Source of the DNA: Pisaster brevispinus
Lineage: Eukaryota; Echinodermata; Asteroidea; Forcipulatida; Asteriidae
Length of the DNA stretch: 64,000 bases
Direction of reading: 5' to 3'
Assembly (NCBI GenBank): GCA_023634235.1
Contig: JAMKCF010000003.1
Coordinates: 13,858,742-13,922,741 of the forward strand
This document shows positions 33,331 to 47,000 of this stretch, piece by piece. The notes under the pieces were generated by a model. It was not told the origin of the DNA. It did no database searches and saw nothing but the letters and a program-made list of their open reading frames with translations. The position numbers and the translations under genes were made by a program. Numbering within the stretch: position 1 is the first letter of the stretch; each line of letters begins with the position of its first letter.

Positions 33331-33925
33331 TGCATAGTAAAAATCTTTTGTATGATCTTGTTGGCACCTTTAATGGAGGCAGTGCAGCCATCACAATAGA
33401 CTGTGCAAGTCACGTGTGTATCGAAACGAGAAAACGAGTCAAACGAACAACTTTTTTTTCTAAAATAAAATCTTTGTTTTAAATTATGTCTAATGACAAA
33501 ATCTGACCAACAAAATTATCCATTACAATTTTTTACAACATTTATTTTGTTTTAGCTTTTAAATAATTATTAAATTTTTTTTAAAAATGTTTATTGAAAT
33601 AAAATTAAAACTCTTGGACAAGGATGCCTATTTGATCTTAACCTTTTAGAAACCCCTTATGCGGATTTATGATCATCAAATGAGTGTTAAATTTACCCAT
33701 GACGCAGTTTTTAGACTGCAATGGAAAGGCTTTGCCTTGCAATTACAGCATCTGGCAATTATCATTGGCATCGAAAACGGGCGTTTACATAATTTTTGTG
33801 ATCTAAGGTGAGCACAAAAATTCTTCATTTTTTGCAGTAACTGGAAATTGATGTTAAGTTTAATCCTCTGGTTTTCTTTGTTATATTGTTGAATTGATTT
33901 TACTTTCATATTTTTTATCACTAAG

Positions 33926-34869
33926 CAGGGTTCTGCCCAGGATTTTTTTAGTGGCGGAAAAAATGGGTCGGGCGGGGGTGGGGTAGACGTAGCAAAAAGC
34001 AGGGTCAAAGGTCACTCATAAATATAAGACGAGGTCACAGCTAATACAATACATAGCCTACCAGTAGTTTGATGCAAAATATTAAATTTAAGGAAATAAA
34101 TTCTACAGACAGGAACTATGCTTTGTGATACCTTGCAGTTATTGTATTCAGATATGCCTAACATGTGCAGGTCGGTCAAGCTTTCAAACAACTTTAGCAA
34201 GAAAAATGTTGTCAACTTGTTTTTCAAATAATACTCCATTCCCACCCATTCTTAATGCCTTTATCAAGAGTTTTGTTAGATCTTGGCCTCGATCACGATC
34301 GATGATAAAATGTTGTGTGTTGTCGTTTTTTATTTCAAGCTGTTTCCATGCTTGCCCAAATTGCAGAAAAAAAATCTTCAGCGTCTGTTCACTGCCACAT
34401 CCAATCAGTAAAGCATTGTAAAAACTCCAGAGCTAGACTCTATAGAACCAATAGCTATACAATGTATACTGTGTCTGTGTCTGGACTGTATATTGGAATA
34501 TGTACATGTTGAGTATCACGGAGACAGACTTCATCCTTTTGATGCATGGGTTTTGTCTAACTCACGAAGTTGTGTGCACATAACGATGTGTGGTGGCAAA
34601 CTTATGACAGTGGGGCTATACGTTTGACAGAAAATGAGCTGGATATCTTGAATTTACCGGTAGATTTTCTTTTAAAAACCTACATATTAAGTTAAATAAT
34701 TAATACTTTGGCAAGAATTTAATTTGGCAATTAATTTAATTCACAAAATTTGCAAATTTTGCAAAAATTTGTGGTGGTCGGAAAAAGAGAAAATTCCGTC
34801 AGTGGTGGTCGGGGTATCATGAGTGCTGGGTGGGTTTTCCTGCACCGACCATCCGTGGGCAGAACCCTG
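33926..34869. mobile_element. hAT-like element with 6-bp target duplication
   Basis: Perfect 14-bp ends CAGGGTTCTGCCCA (33926-33939) and TGGGCAGAACCCTG (34856-34869), flanked by ACTAAG at 33920-33925 and 34870-34875. hAT-type CAGGG termini with a 6-bp rather than 8-bp duplication fit the hAT6-like group. The inner arms share GGTCGG / CCGACC stretches. 944 bp, no transposase. Confidence 0.8.
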
Positions 34870-34875
34870 ACTAAG

Positions 34876-36522
34876 TATTACATTCCCAACAACATATAAT
34901 TTTCATGGTCACAAACTACTTTCCACTAAAATATTTGACAAAACAAAATCTAGCCCACATTAAACTCCATATGATTGGGACCACAATGGTCCTGGAAGTT
35001 TGAATGTGTACGAGCCTGCACAGTCTATTGTTTGGCATTGTTTCGGGTTGTGATTAATCCATGACATGAATGAAGTGTGACATATCTACATTTTTATTGA
35101 AAGCGTTTACAAGTAGGCCTACCACATAATTGTTTTGCATGGTCTCCAAGTTTCCTAAAAAGATTCACTGCAAGAAATAAATGCAATCGTCTGTATTGGT
35201 TTTAGGAAGGAGCGTTCCCACTCTACAGTCCATCCTTAAATTTGTTTCTGCTTAGGACTGTATTTATCAGACCCTTCTCCCAATGAAAACATATTTTCAA
35301 ACTCCATAAATTATTCTTTTTTATATTTTCAAGAATTTGAACATGTTGCTAAAGTTATTAACTTTCATTTTGTAAACAAAATTTCTAATTACTATAGAAT
35401 GCTCCGTTTAATTTACAACCAACATTCAAGAGGGACTATGTTCCCATGCTTTGTATTGATTTGATTTTAAATAAATAAACAAATGAATAAATAAATATAT
35501 TGGTTTTTTTTAACTTACACAATTTTAGTAGCTCCTCCAACTTAAGTCCAGTAAACCTTTCCACTATGATTGCCTTGCTGCATAACACAACATTTACTTA
35601 TTGGGTCAGAGTCAAAAATATTTGCTTACCGTTTCCCTGATTCTAAAATCTCTCCATGCTCTATGATGAACTAACATGAAAATCTCTCTCATTATGGAAT
35701 TGTTTTCGCTGTTGAATGTAATTCTAGTTATCTCCCTGATTTTTAGACAAAAACTCCCTGATTGCAAGATGCAAATGTTGGCAGCACTGTCTTGTAAACA
35801 GATGTTTGACTTTTCAAATCATAGTCAATTATTTGGAGTGAAGACATTTGTACTAAAAAAATTTTGTGTTTGCTTTTCTTTCATATGCCCCTTTACCCTG
35901 AGTGTACTAAATGGATACAGCTTGCCAGAATCCTGTGATTTTGCTTAGCCTAGTCTCTGTTTGCATTCACCAAGAGTTGAATTCCATCTAACAAGTACTT
36001 GGTAAGTCAATCCAATTTAGTAAAGCAGTGTTTTAGAATGTTTGTTTTGTGAACATCCAGGACTGAACAGCCCCTTAGTGGCAAATGCAAATCTACATCA
36101 TGTGGTCTGCTCAGGTTAAAAGGTAGTTTGTGCAGTTTGTATGGATTTCACAAAAACGGTTAAAAATGCATAATTTAGAGCTTCTGGTAAATGGAGTTAA
36201 TCGGTCAAGAGTGGTCTCCAAAGTTATTGTTTTGCACAAAGTAAATTAAGTTTCAAAGAATATCATTCATTTGTGGATTTTGATTTCTTTGTTGAAATGA
36301 AGATGAATGTTTTACTTATCGCCCTATCAATAATTTCGGATATGAAACTGTGATTAACGACACTAAAGCACCTAGGGCTGGCTCATCCAGGGGTGCTCAA
36401 TGTTGCAATACTTATAATATTGCTTCCATACCACTGGAGCTACCTTTACTCTGAATTTTGTTGTCGAACATGTTTCACAATTTTTTTAAACGTCACCTTT
36501 TGCATACATGGCACTGACTTAG
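34876..36522. other. AT-rich non-coding DNA, no gene seen
   Basis: Only short frames without resemblance. It may hold the start of the exon-like series that follows, but no CpG-rich promoter was recognised. Confidence 0.45.
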
Positions 36523-36649
36523 TGTGGGAACTTGGGATGGAGTCCTGCTCATCTACACATGCCCCCTCATCAGGACAGACGCTGCAACCACTGGACTCCT
36601 GTGTTGAATAGCCTCTGACTGGTCAGCTTTGAGCATCATTGTAGGCAAG
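36523..36649 (+). ncRNA. Exon-like block 1 of reiterated non-coding series
   Basis: CTGACTTAG acceptor, GCAAG|GTAAGG donor, stops in every frame. GTGTGGGAACTTGGGATGGA is shared with GTGAGAACCTGGGATGGAGT found in each 1.73-kb unit, tying this block to the array. Confidence 0.3.
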
Positions 36650-37215
36650 GTAAGGTTATTTCTGTAACTTTATACCAAACTAGCACCAAACTGCATGTTA
36701 TTAACAAACTCACTTCCATCTTAACCATCACTTAACATCTATTAAACTCACTTCCCATCATGTTTGTAGTTTTCATCTTCATGTCACATTTTAATCTATC
36801 ATCAATAACTTTGCACCATCATCTGTCATCAGTCACTGGGTCATGTAACAACCACTTCACACCATTTTCATGCACCCCAAATAATGCCAGACTAAATGGA
36901 GTACTGTTTTGGAATTGCAATTTCTAATTGTGTTTATTTTCTTTTATTAACTGCAATGGTGAAATGCCGAACCATCTACCTATGAGCAAGTATTCCTTGA
37001 AAATACGGGAGTCCAGTGCAAACTACACATGTCATCCTAGGACCATGAAGACATCAATGGAGGTGTGTTATGCCATGAGGAGTATCACGTCTGCTCATTT
37101 TAAGAATCTAAAGGCAAGTTATCTCTCAGTTTGCTTTATAATTCAGATATTCATACAGGACCGTTATTTGTTGAGATTTTTCATAAAATGAAGGTTTTTC
37201 ATTGGTCTTTGTTAA

Positions 37216-37672
37216 AGAGGGGCTCCAAGGTCAAATTGAGTTTTGTGATCCACTCATTTTCCAATACAGTCCTTATGAAAAAAGGGGAGGGGGATTACAA
37301 GTCTCTAACCTCGGCTTAACATGGTGTAAAATGCCACCATGTTTGATACCCTTCAAGTGCAATTTTTGTCAAAATTCAAAAACGTTTGATGACATCACAT
37401 TTCAAAGGTATATGGTCGGTACATTTTTGTACAGAGATTTTTCAGTTCATTCCTAAATTGTGATGACATTCAATCAAATGTACAGACCCATTTCTTTAAG
37501 CTGATCGATGGCGCCTTGTTTAAAAATACACTCAACAGTATAAAATGATATTTTACACCATTTTAGTGTAAAGTTAGAGAATTGTAACTTGTACACCACT
37601 TCCATGAGTACTCTGTCTATTGGAAATTGAGTGAGTGCATCACAAAACTCAATTTCATCTTGGAGCCCCTCT
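37216..37672. mobile_element. TTAA-flanked MITE with about 100-bp inverted arms
   Basis: Ends AGAGGGGCTCCAAG and complement, directly inside TTAA (37212-37215, 37673-37676). The arms stay similar for about 100 bp (AAATTGAGTTTTGTGAT in both). TTAA duplication suggests piggyBac or Kolobok ancestry. Relatives at 9617-9790 (one arm) and 28555-29105. Confidence 0.75.
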
Positions 37673-37961
37673 TTAACGGTCAGATTTTCAAGAAAGACAT
37701 CGCTACTATTATGACCACATCTCAAAATTTCAATTTAAAATTACGTCAAGAATCTATCAACTAGTAAAATGTAATTCATGTTTACTCATGGAGCATCACT
37801 TCCTGACAACAAGATATTGCCACATTTCCCCAGGATTTTGTATTTTTTGCAACCACACCCTGGTAAAAAAAATTGCAGAATATAACCATGCAAAAAATGA
37901 TGAAGTAAAAAGTATTTGATGTGAATAATGAAATTGGTGACTTGATTCACATGTATTTCAG

Positions 37962-38121
37962 GAGTCTGAGTTTGTGCTGATGACATGCTGCATTATCTGC
38001 CGATGAGTAAGGGCCAAGATGACTACAGATTGGTGCCTGGCTGTACAGCGAAGTGTTCCTCTCTCCATGGTGGATGACAAGATGTGTTGCAGTCTGATGG
38101 ATGATACAACAGATGTAGCTG
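37962..38121 (+). ncRNA. Exon-like block 2
   Basis: Acceptor ATGTATTTCAG before 37962 and donor TAGCTG|GTAATG after 38121. No open frame through. It contains several TGATGA/GATGA words and GTACAGCGAAGTGTTCC. Part of the plus-strand series. Confidence 0.35.
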
Positions 38122-39015
38122 GTAATGTGAAGATCAAATGTTCAAATCATTTCTATGAATTAAGCCTTTAGACCTCAAATTGCCTAAAACCGTCCTGCCT
38201 GTTACTTGAGAACCACCTGAGTAGTTTGCATGTTGTATCTTGAGCTCTATACATGCGCGTGAAACATACATGCACCAGAAACATACATGCACGTGAAACG
38301 CACTAAGCTGCCGTAGATACAGCACAATCTCAATATTACAATGGTTTAAAAATAACACATCGTCCCCCTAAGAAAAAATATTTATTTTCGACCTTCAACA
38401 ACGCTCTTACGCAGCCCCCATGCAACACACAATGAGTAGTTGTTCTGTTTGTGTATGGACCATTATTAAGTACAGTGTATTTTATTCACAATATACACAG
38501 TAATGGCAAACAGACTTGCTTTCACGATGAACTTAAGAGTTTTACACATGGAATACCATGAATAGAAATGATTTTTCAGAGAGAAAGTTGTTTCAATCTT
38601 TTTTTTTTAACAATCTGCGTCTTTGAGACGACAGTACAGTTGAGTAAACTTCTATGCGCAACTTTCAAATGTAGCAAATGTTCAGTTCATTCGCAAACAA
38701 TCAACATTTTTCTAATTTTTCTAATTTTAGTCCCTATTTTTTCAACCTCAAACCTTCAATATGGTAAAGCAAACAAAACAACTGTGCCAATCATTTAAAA
38801 GGTAATGTCATCCTTTACTAAATAAACCGAACCGATTCAATACGGAAGTTATCCAACGATTTCTAGGTATATTAGAAAATCTTGTCTTTTTCCGTGCCGC
38901 GTTCAAGGAATACATGACTCAGTGTTTACTTGTGAGTACATTAAGTAAAAAATAAATCTTTATCACCTTTTATGCTCACCATCAAGTCATTTTTTCATTG
39001 GAACAATATTTGCAG

Positions 39016-39130
39016 GAAGACGAATTACTGGGCTCCTCTTCGATGTAATCAACAGACTGTGAAGACACCAATGGAGGTGTGTTATTGTCCGATGAGTGAC
39101 AGTGATCAAAGTTAAGGATTACAGTTGAAG
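39016..39130 (+). ncRNA. Exon-like block 3
   Basis: Acceptor AATATTTGCAG before 39016; donor GTTGAAG|GTAAGATC after 39130, with an alternative CAATGGAG|GTGTGT near 39075 that matches the donor of the array exon E1. Contains ACTGTGAAGACACCAATGG, a variant of the shared core motif. Confidence 0.4.
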
Positions 39131-39638
39131 GTAAGATCTCTTTAGATCAGATTTGTAACTGCAGTTTAAGAAAATTGGGGAAAATACTTGTATCCATCTA
39201 ACACTTGTTGAATGTATAGATGACGGTTTTATACATGTACTGTTTGTTTAGATGATCTTCCTGTAAAGTGACTCGGCAAACTCCCACTAAGGGGATATAA
39301 ATACTGGTTTAAAACGTCTATGATTATGAATTGCACAAATCAATAAATTGTGATTCAGTAACTAGACAACAATACTTATTCTAGTCATTGTGAAATCAGT
39401 GGTTAGCTTGTACTTCTTCCTGTAGTATTTGATTGGCTACAATATTATAGAAGACGGTTGAAATCAACTTCGGAGTCAATGTTGTGATTTTGCTTTAAGA
39501 GTAACTTGTGTAATACTGAATGTATGACTTGTATCACTCTATATTTGATTGCCTCAAATCTGTTCATGAAAAGTAGCGAGTGAAATCAATTTGGAGTTCA
39601 TTTTGTAATTTGAATGCATTTATTATATGACTCTTCAG

Positions 39639-39743
39639 GTGATGTCACAAGGAGTTATTTAGGTACAGATTGCTACCAAAGGGAAGCATGAATGGACGAC
39701 CTTGGATGGATGAGTGGTATGGTATCCAGATGCAAGTTTCAAG
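39639..39743 (+). ncRNA. Exon-like block 4
   Basis: Acceptor ATGACTCTTCAG before 39639, begins GTGATGTCACAAGGAG like E1 (GTGACATCATGAGGA), donor TTTCAAG|GTAAGATG after 39743. Stops in all frames. Confidence 0.4.
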
Positions 39744-42700
39744 GTAAGATGACTTCAAGACATTGAAGTACCGGATTCATTATTATTGACCCCCAAACAA
39801 ACTAAACTAGTGTGAATGAGAAAGCTGATTGATTAAAAGGTACATTAGCAGCAGTCCTCCAGAGAAATATTTCCTGTCTGTAATAGGAAAGTGCTTTTGA
39901 AGACGTCATGTTGCTTATTTTGATTGCAACAATCAAAATTAGTGCAATATAATCATGCAGTCAATCCCGGACAAAACACAAACTATTTTTTGCTGTTTTC
40001 TCTGAAACGTGATAAGCAAAATTTGATGAAATATTCATCAGTTCCTGATGTTTTTTTTTAATGGAAACACTTGAATTAGATGATGAGAAGGATTTAACTA
40101 TTTCAAAATATCTTGTAGAAAGAAAGAATAGTCTTGATTCAAATCAAATAGATTCTGTATGCCATTCTTGAAATACCTCTTGAAAACTTCAAAAATCAGC
40201 AAATGTTGAATTGTTTGAATAAGTTGCCGAGTCACTGTGAATAATTCACTATTCTGATCTGCATTTTGGATACAGATTGTTGCTATCAGTTGGAAACTGT
40301 GTAGAGCTTTTATATGATATTTGTTGTCAACATTCCAAATGCAATGTTTAAATTAGAATCTTCATGTTCGTCATTGTATTTTATGCTATTAAGTTTGGCT
40401 GTTAGTTGACTAAGACTGCCATACACTTAACCATTGTGATGGAGTGATCTTGTTTGTTTGTAAAACATGATTGAAATTTGAAATGTTTTACTTACGTGGC
40501 TCTGATTGAATGTGAGAACCTGGGATGGAGTCCTGCACATCTAAAACAATGTTCTTGCATATTAAGGAGAAGTTTGATAAATGTTACAACTTTGATTTTT
40601 GTTTTACTAGGTTTTTTTCTAGGGTTTTTTCTAGGGTATCTCGATGAGTGGAATTGACACAGTTTGCTGCAAACGATCATGAAGACATCGAGAGAGATCT
40701 GGTGTTGACGAGTGACGTCTTAGCGATAAAGGCATCACTGAATCAAAGAAAGAAGTATACAATTTTGTTTTCTTAATTGTTTATGTTCAAGGCCAGTTCT
40801 TGATGAATACTCAGGGTGGTAACATGTTTATCCTAAAAGTCTTGTGACTTCAATTGGTAGTGATCTGAGGAATAGAAATGACCATTCCTTATTCTGTATG
40901 CACTAGATACCAGTACCAAATATCCTGAGAAATGTGTTGATCTGATCCACTACATGCAAGAGATTTTTCCTCAAATACTTAGTTTTAAATTCAATTTACC
41001 AATTCAAAATAAACATGTGGCGATACATTGTAGATTTCTTAGTTTGTTGAAAACATCAAAGGCAGTTTAGATAGAGAAGACTTACAATTCAAATCTTACA
41101 GAGCCATATTTAATTCAGCATCTTTCTGTTCTCAGTTGTATTTGATGTTATCCAGGTTGGCTGTTTGATGACTGACTGTGACAATGACTGAACCACCCAA
41201 CTGAGTTGCTCTGATGCACCTGTCACTATAGCCAGACGACCCGCTCATAGGTAGATTTTGTTTATGTTGTCTCTCTACAAAGAAAGTTCCATCTGTTTGT
41301 AATGTTGATCATATCTTTGATGACACCAACATTGGTCTATGTTAGATAACCTGTTTGACTTTGGTTTTGTTGTTATGTGAAATTTTTTTTCTTTTAATAA
41401 ACCCACAGACATCTTTGTTGTCCCTAAAATGTGGAACAAGTTCCTTTGCGCTATTAGGGAAGTGGTATCCACTGCCACCAACAAGCACCAACTCAAAACT
41501 ATTAGGGATCCAAGTATACTATGGAGTCAAACTATGATTTTGATTTATTTCCAGGTGACATCATGAGGAATTACAGATTGTCGTGTGAGATGGGAGGCTT
41601 GAATATTCCACTCTCGTTATGTGTTCTGTTGTCAACCTGGACCATAAAACCATCATTGGAGGTGTGTCAAGGTGTGAATAGAATGTTATTATTAGTCAAG
41701 ATCTCCTCTGTTGGTGTAGAATTGAAACCTATTGAGTATAGACTTGATTCTTATCAAATAAATTCTGTTTAACCGTTCAACTGCTGCCATTCTTGAAATA
41801 CCTCTTGAAGACTTCAAAAGTCAGCAAATCTTGAATTGTTAGAATAAGTTGCTGAGTCACTGTGAATAATTCACTATTCTGATCTGCATTTTGGATACAG
41901 ATTGTGGCTATCAGTTGGAAACTGTGTTGATCATTGATATGATATTTGTTGTCAACATTCCAAATGCCATGTTTAAATTAGAATCTTCATGTTCGTCATT
42001 GTAGTCTATGCTATTAAGTTTGGCTGTTAGTTGACTGAGACTGCCATACACTAAGCCATTGTGATGGAGTGATCTTGTTTGTTTGTAAAACATGATTTAA
42101 AGTTTGAAATGTTTTACTTACGTGGCTCCGATTGAATGTGAGAACCTGGGATGGAGTCCTGCACATCTAAAACAATGTTCTTGCATATTAAGGAAAAGGT
42201 TTATAAATGTTACAACTTTGATTTTTGTATTTCTAGGGTATCTCAATGAGTGGAATTGACACAGTGTGCTGCAAACGATCATGAAGACATCGAAAGAGAT
42301 CTGGTGTTGACAAGTGACGTCTTAAGGATAAAGGCGTCACTGAATCAAGGAAAGAAGTATACAATTTTGTTTTCTTAATTGTTTATGTTCAAGCCCAGGT
42401 CTTGATGAATACTCAGGGTGGTAACATGTTTATCCTAACGTTTTGTGACATCAATTGGTAGTGATCTGAGGAATAGAAATGACCATTCCTTATTCTGTAT
42501 GCACTAGATACCAGTACCAAATATCCTGAGAAATGTGTTGATCTGATCCACTACTTGCAAGAGATTTTTCCTCAAATACTTAGTTTTAAATTCAATTTAC
42601 CAACTCAAAGTAAACATGTGGCGATAATTGAAGCACATGTATACATTGTAGATTTCTTAGTTTGTTGAAAACATCAAAGGCAGTTAGATAGAGAAGACTT

Positions 42701-43310
42701 ACAATTCAAATCTTACAAAGCCATATTTAATTCAGCATCTTTCTGTTCTCAGTTGTATTTGATGTTATCCAGGTTGGCTGTTTGATGACTGACTGTGACA
42801 ATGACTGAACCACCCAACTGAGTTGCTCTGATCGACCTGTCACTATAGCCAGATGACCCGCTCATAGGTAGATTTTGTTTATGTTGTCTCTCTACAAAGT
42901 TCCATCTGTTTGTAATGTTTTGTAATGTTGATCATATCTTTGATGGCACCAACATTGGCCTATGTTAGATAACCTGTTTGACCTTGGTTTTGCTATTATG
43001 TGAAATGTTTTATTTTTTAATGAACCCACATACATTTTTGTTGCCTCTTAAATGTGGAACAAGTTCCTTTGCGCTATTAAGGAAGTGGTATCCACTGCCT
43101 CCAACAAGCACCAATTCAAAACTAATTTCTTTTTAGTAGTTTTTTGTTTATCAGTGTCGTTGATTGTGAGGGGCCGTGGTCTTTGTAGAGCGCCATCAAA
43201 ATTACCCATGTTGTTACTTATTTTCATGTTATGGGTTTTTACAATATTCTTGAAATATTAGGGATCCAAGTATCCTATGGAGTCAAACTATGATTTTGAT
43301 TTATTTCCAG

Positions 43311-43417
43311 GTGACATCATGAGGAATTACAGATTGTCGTGTGCGATGGTAGGCTTGAATATTCCACTCTAGTGATGTGTTCTGTTGTCTACCTGGACCA
43401 TAAAACCATCATTGGAG
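43311..43417 (+). ncRNA. Exon-like block E1 (representative array copy)
   Basis: Acceptor TTGATTTATTTCCAG, then GTGACATCATGAGGAATTAC, CTACCTGGACCATAAAACCA and TCATTGGAG|GTGTGT. Other copies start at 41555, 45038, 46770, 48502, 50234, 51966, 53702 and 55448 (the last lost its 3' half). No continuous frame. TGTCAACCTGGACCATAAAA is the local version of the shared core motif. Confidence 0.4.
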
Positions 43418-43989
43418 GTGTGTCAAGGTGTGAATAGAATCTTATTATTAGTCAAGATCTCCTCTGTTGGTGTTGAATTGAAACCTATTGAGTATAGTCT
43501 TGATTCATATCAAATAATTTCTGTATGCCGTTCAACTTCTGCCATTCTTGAAATATCTCTTGAAGACTTCAAAAGTCAGCAAATGTTGAATTGTTTGAAT
43601 AAGTTGCCAAGTCACTGTGAATAATTCACTATTCTGATCTGCATTTTGGATACAGATTGTGGCTATCAGTTGGAAACTGTTGATCTTTTATATGATATTT
43701 GCTGTCAACATTCCATATGCTATGTTTAAATTAAAATCTTTATGTTCGTCATTGTATTCTTTGCTATTAAGTTTGGCTGTTAGTTGACTAAGACTGCCAT
43801 ACACTAAACCATTGTGATGGAGTGATCTTGTTTGTTTGTAAAACATGATTTAAAGTTTGAAATGTTTTACTTACGTGGCTCTGATTGAATGTGAGAACCT
43901 GGGATGGAGTCCTGCACATCTAAAACAATGTTCTTGCATATTAAGGAGAAGTTTGATAAATGTTACAACTTTGATTGTTGTATTTCTAG

Positions 43990-44066
43990 GGTATCTCGAA
44001 GAGTGGAATTGACACAGTGTGCTGCAAACGATCATGAAGACAACGAGAGAGATCTGGTGTTGAAAG
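43990..44066 (+). ncRNA. Exon-like block E2 (representative array copy)
   Basis: Acceptor GATTGTTGTATTTCTAG, donor TTGAAAG|GTGACG. Contains AACGATCATGAAGACAACGA, again like the core motif. About ten copies, one per unit. It lies in a 75-codon frame (43904-44131) that is preserved between copies, but the copies are too alike for that to indicate selection. Confidence 0.4.
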
Positions 44067-47000
44067 GTGACGTCTTAGCGATAAAGGCATCACTGAATCA
44101 AGGAAAGAAGTATACAATTTTGTTTTCTTAATTGTTTATGTTCAAGGCCAGGTCTTGATGAATACTCAGGGTGGTAACATGTTTATTTTAAAGTTTTGTG
44201 ACATCAATTGGTAGCGATCTGAGGAATAGAAATGACCATTCCTAATTCTGTATGCACAAGATACCAGTACCAAATATCCTGAGAAATGTGTTGATCTGAT
44301 CCACTACATGCAAGAGATTTTTCCTCAAATACTTAGTTTTAAATTCAATTTACCAATTCAAAGTAAACATGTGGCGATACATTGTAGATTTCTTAGTTTG
44401 TTGAAAACATCAAAGGCAGTTTAGATAGAGAAGACTTACAATTCAAATCTTACAAAGCCATATTTAATTCAGCATCGATCGGTTCTCAGTTTTATTTGAT
44501 GTTATCCAGGTTGGCTGTTTGATGACTGACTATGACAATGACTGAACCACCCAACTGTGTTACTCTGATGGACCTGTCCCTAAAGCCAGATGACCCGCTC
44601 ATAGGTAGATTTTGTTTATGTTGTCTCTCTACAAAGTTTCATCTGTTTATAATGTTGATCATATCTTTGATGACACCAACATTGGCCTATGTTAGATAAC
44701 CTGTTTGACTTTGGTTTGGCTATTATGTGAAATGTTTTATTTTTTAATGAACCCACATACATTTTTGTTGCCTCTTAAATGTGGAACAAGTTCCTTTGCG
44801 CTATTAAGGAAGTGGTATCCACTGCCTCCAACAAGCACCAATTCAAAACTAATTTCTTTTTAGTAGTTTTTTGTTTATCAGTGTCTTTGATTGTGAGGGG
44901 CCGTGGTCTTTGTAGAGCGCCATCAAAATTACCCATGTTGTTACTTATTTTCATGTTATGGGTTTTTACAATATTCTTGAAATATTAGGGATCCAAGTAT
45001 CCTATGGAGTCAAACTATGATTTTGATTTATTTCCAGGTGACATCATGAGGAATTACAGATTGTCGTGTGCGATGGTAGGCTTGAATATTCCACTCTCGT
45101 GATGTGTTCTGTTGTCTACCTGGACCATAAAACCATCATTGGAGGTGTGTCAAGGTGTGAATAGAATCTTATTATTAGTCAAGATCTCCTCTGTTGGTGT
45201 TGAATTGAAACCTATTGAGTATAGTCTTGATTCATATCAAATAATTTCTGTATGCCGTTCAACTTCTGCCATTCTTGAAATATCTCTTGAAGACTTCAAA
45301 AGTCAGCAAATGTTGAATTGTTTGAATAAGTTGCCAAGTCACTGTGAATAATTCACTATTCTGATCTGCATTTTGGATACAGATTGTGGCTATCAGTTGG
45401 AAACTGTTGATCTTTTATATGATATTTGCTGTCAACATTCCATATGCTATGTTTAAATTAAAATCTTTATGTTCGTCATTGTATTCTTTGCTATTAAGTT
45501 TGGCTATTAGTTGACTGTGACTGCCCTATACTAAACCATTGTGATGTGATGGAGTGATTTTGTTTGTTTGTAAAACATGATTGAAAGTTTGAAATGTTTT
45601 ACTTACGTGGCTCTGATTGAATGTGAGAACCTGGGATGGAGTCCTGCACATCTAAAACAATGTTCTTGCATACTAAGGAGAAATTTGATAAATGTTACAA
45701 CTTTGATTGTTGTATTTCTAGGGTATCTCGAAGAGTGGAATTGACACAGTGTGCTGCAAACGATCATGAAGACAACGAGAGAGATCTGGTGTTGAAAGGT
45801 GACGTCTTAGCGATAAAGGCATCACTGAATCAAGGAAAGAAGTATACAATTTTGTTTTCTTAATTGTTTATGTTCAAGGCCAGGTCTTGATGAATACTCA
45901 GGGTGGTAACATGTTTATTTTAAAGTTTTGTGACATCAATTGGTAGCGATCTGAGGAATAGAAATGACCATTCCTAATTCTGTATGCACAAGATACCAGT
46001 ACCAAATATCCTGAGAAATGTGTTGATCTGATCCACTACATGCAAGAGATTTTTCCTCAAATACTTAGTTTTAAATTCAATTTACCAATTCAAAGTAAAC
46101 ATGTGGCGATACATTGTAGATTTCTTAGTTTGTTGAAAACATCAAAGGCAGTTTAGATAGAGAAGACTTACAATTCAAATCTTACAAAGCCATATTTAAT
46201 TCAGCATCGATCGGTTCTCAGTTTTATTTGATGTTATCCAGGTTGGCTGTTTGATGACTGACTATGACAATGACTGAACCACCCAACTGTGTTACTCTGA
46301 TGGACCTGTCCCTAAAGCCAGATGACCCGCTCATAGGTAGATTTTGTTTATGTTGTCTCTCTACAAAGTTTCATCTGTTTATAATGTTGATCATATCTTT
46401 GATGACACCAACATTGGCCTATGTTAGATAACCTGTTTGACTTTGGTTTTGCTATTATGTGAAATGTTTTATTTTTTAATGAACCCACATACATTTTTGT
46501 TGCCTCTTAAATGTGGAACAAGTTCCTTTGCGCTATTAAGGAAGTGGTATCCACTGCCTCCAACAAGCACCAATTCAAAACTAATTTCTTTTTAGTAGTT
46601 TTTTGTTTATCAGTGTCGTTGATTGTGAGGGGCCGTGGTCTTTGTAGAGCGCCATCAAAATTACCCATGTTGTTACTTATTTTCATGTTATGGGTTTTTA
46701 CAATATTCTTGAAATATTAGGGATCCAAGTATCCTATGGAGTCAAACTATGATTTTGATTTATTTCCAGGTGACATCATGAGGAATTACAGATTGTCGTG
46801 TGCGATGGTAGGCTTGAATATTCCACTCTCGTGATGTGTTCTGTTGTCTACCTGGACCATAAAACCATCATTGGAGGTGTGTCAAGGTGTGAATAGAATC
46901 TTATTATTAGTCAAGATCTCCTCTGTTGGTGTTGAATTGAAACCTATTGAGTATAGTCTTGATTCATATCAAATAATTTCTGTATGCCGTTCAACTTCTG

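Noticed and set aside
46240..46330. C/D-box snoRNA in the array (TTGATGAC ... CTGA with GTTGG/CCAAC ends)
   Set aside because: Box spacing is only about 16 bases, too short for a guide snoRNA, and no C'/D' boxes are visible.
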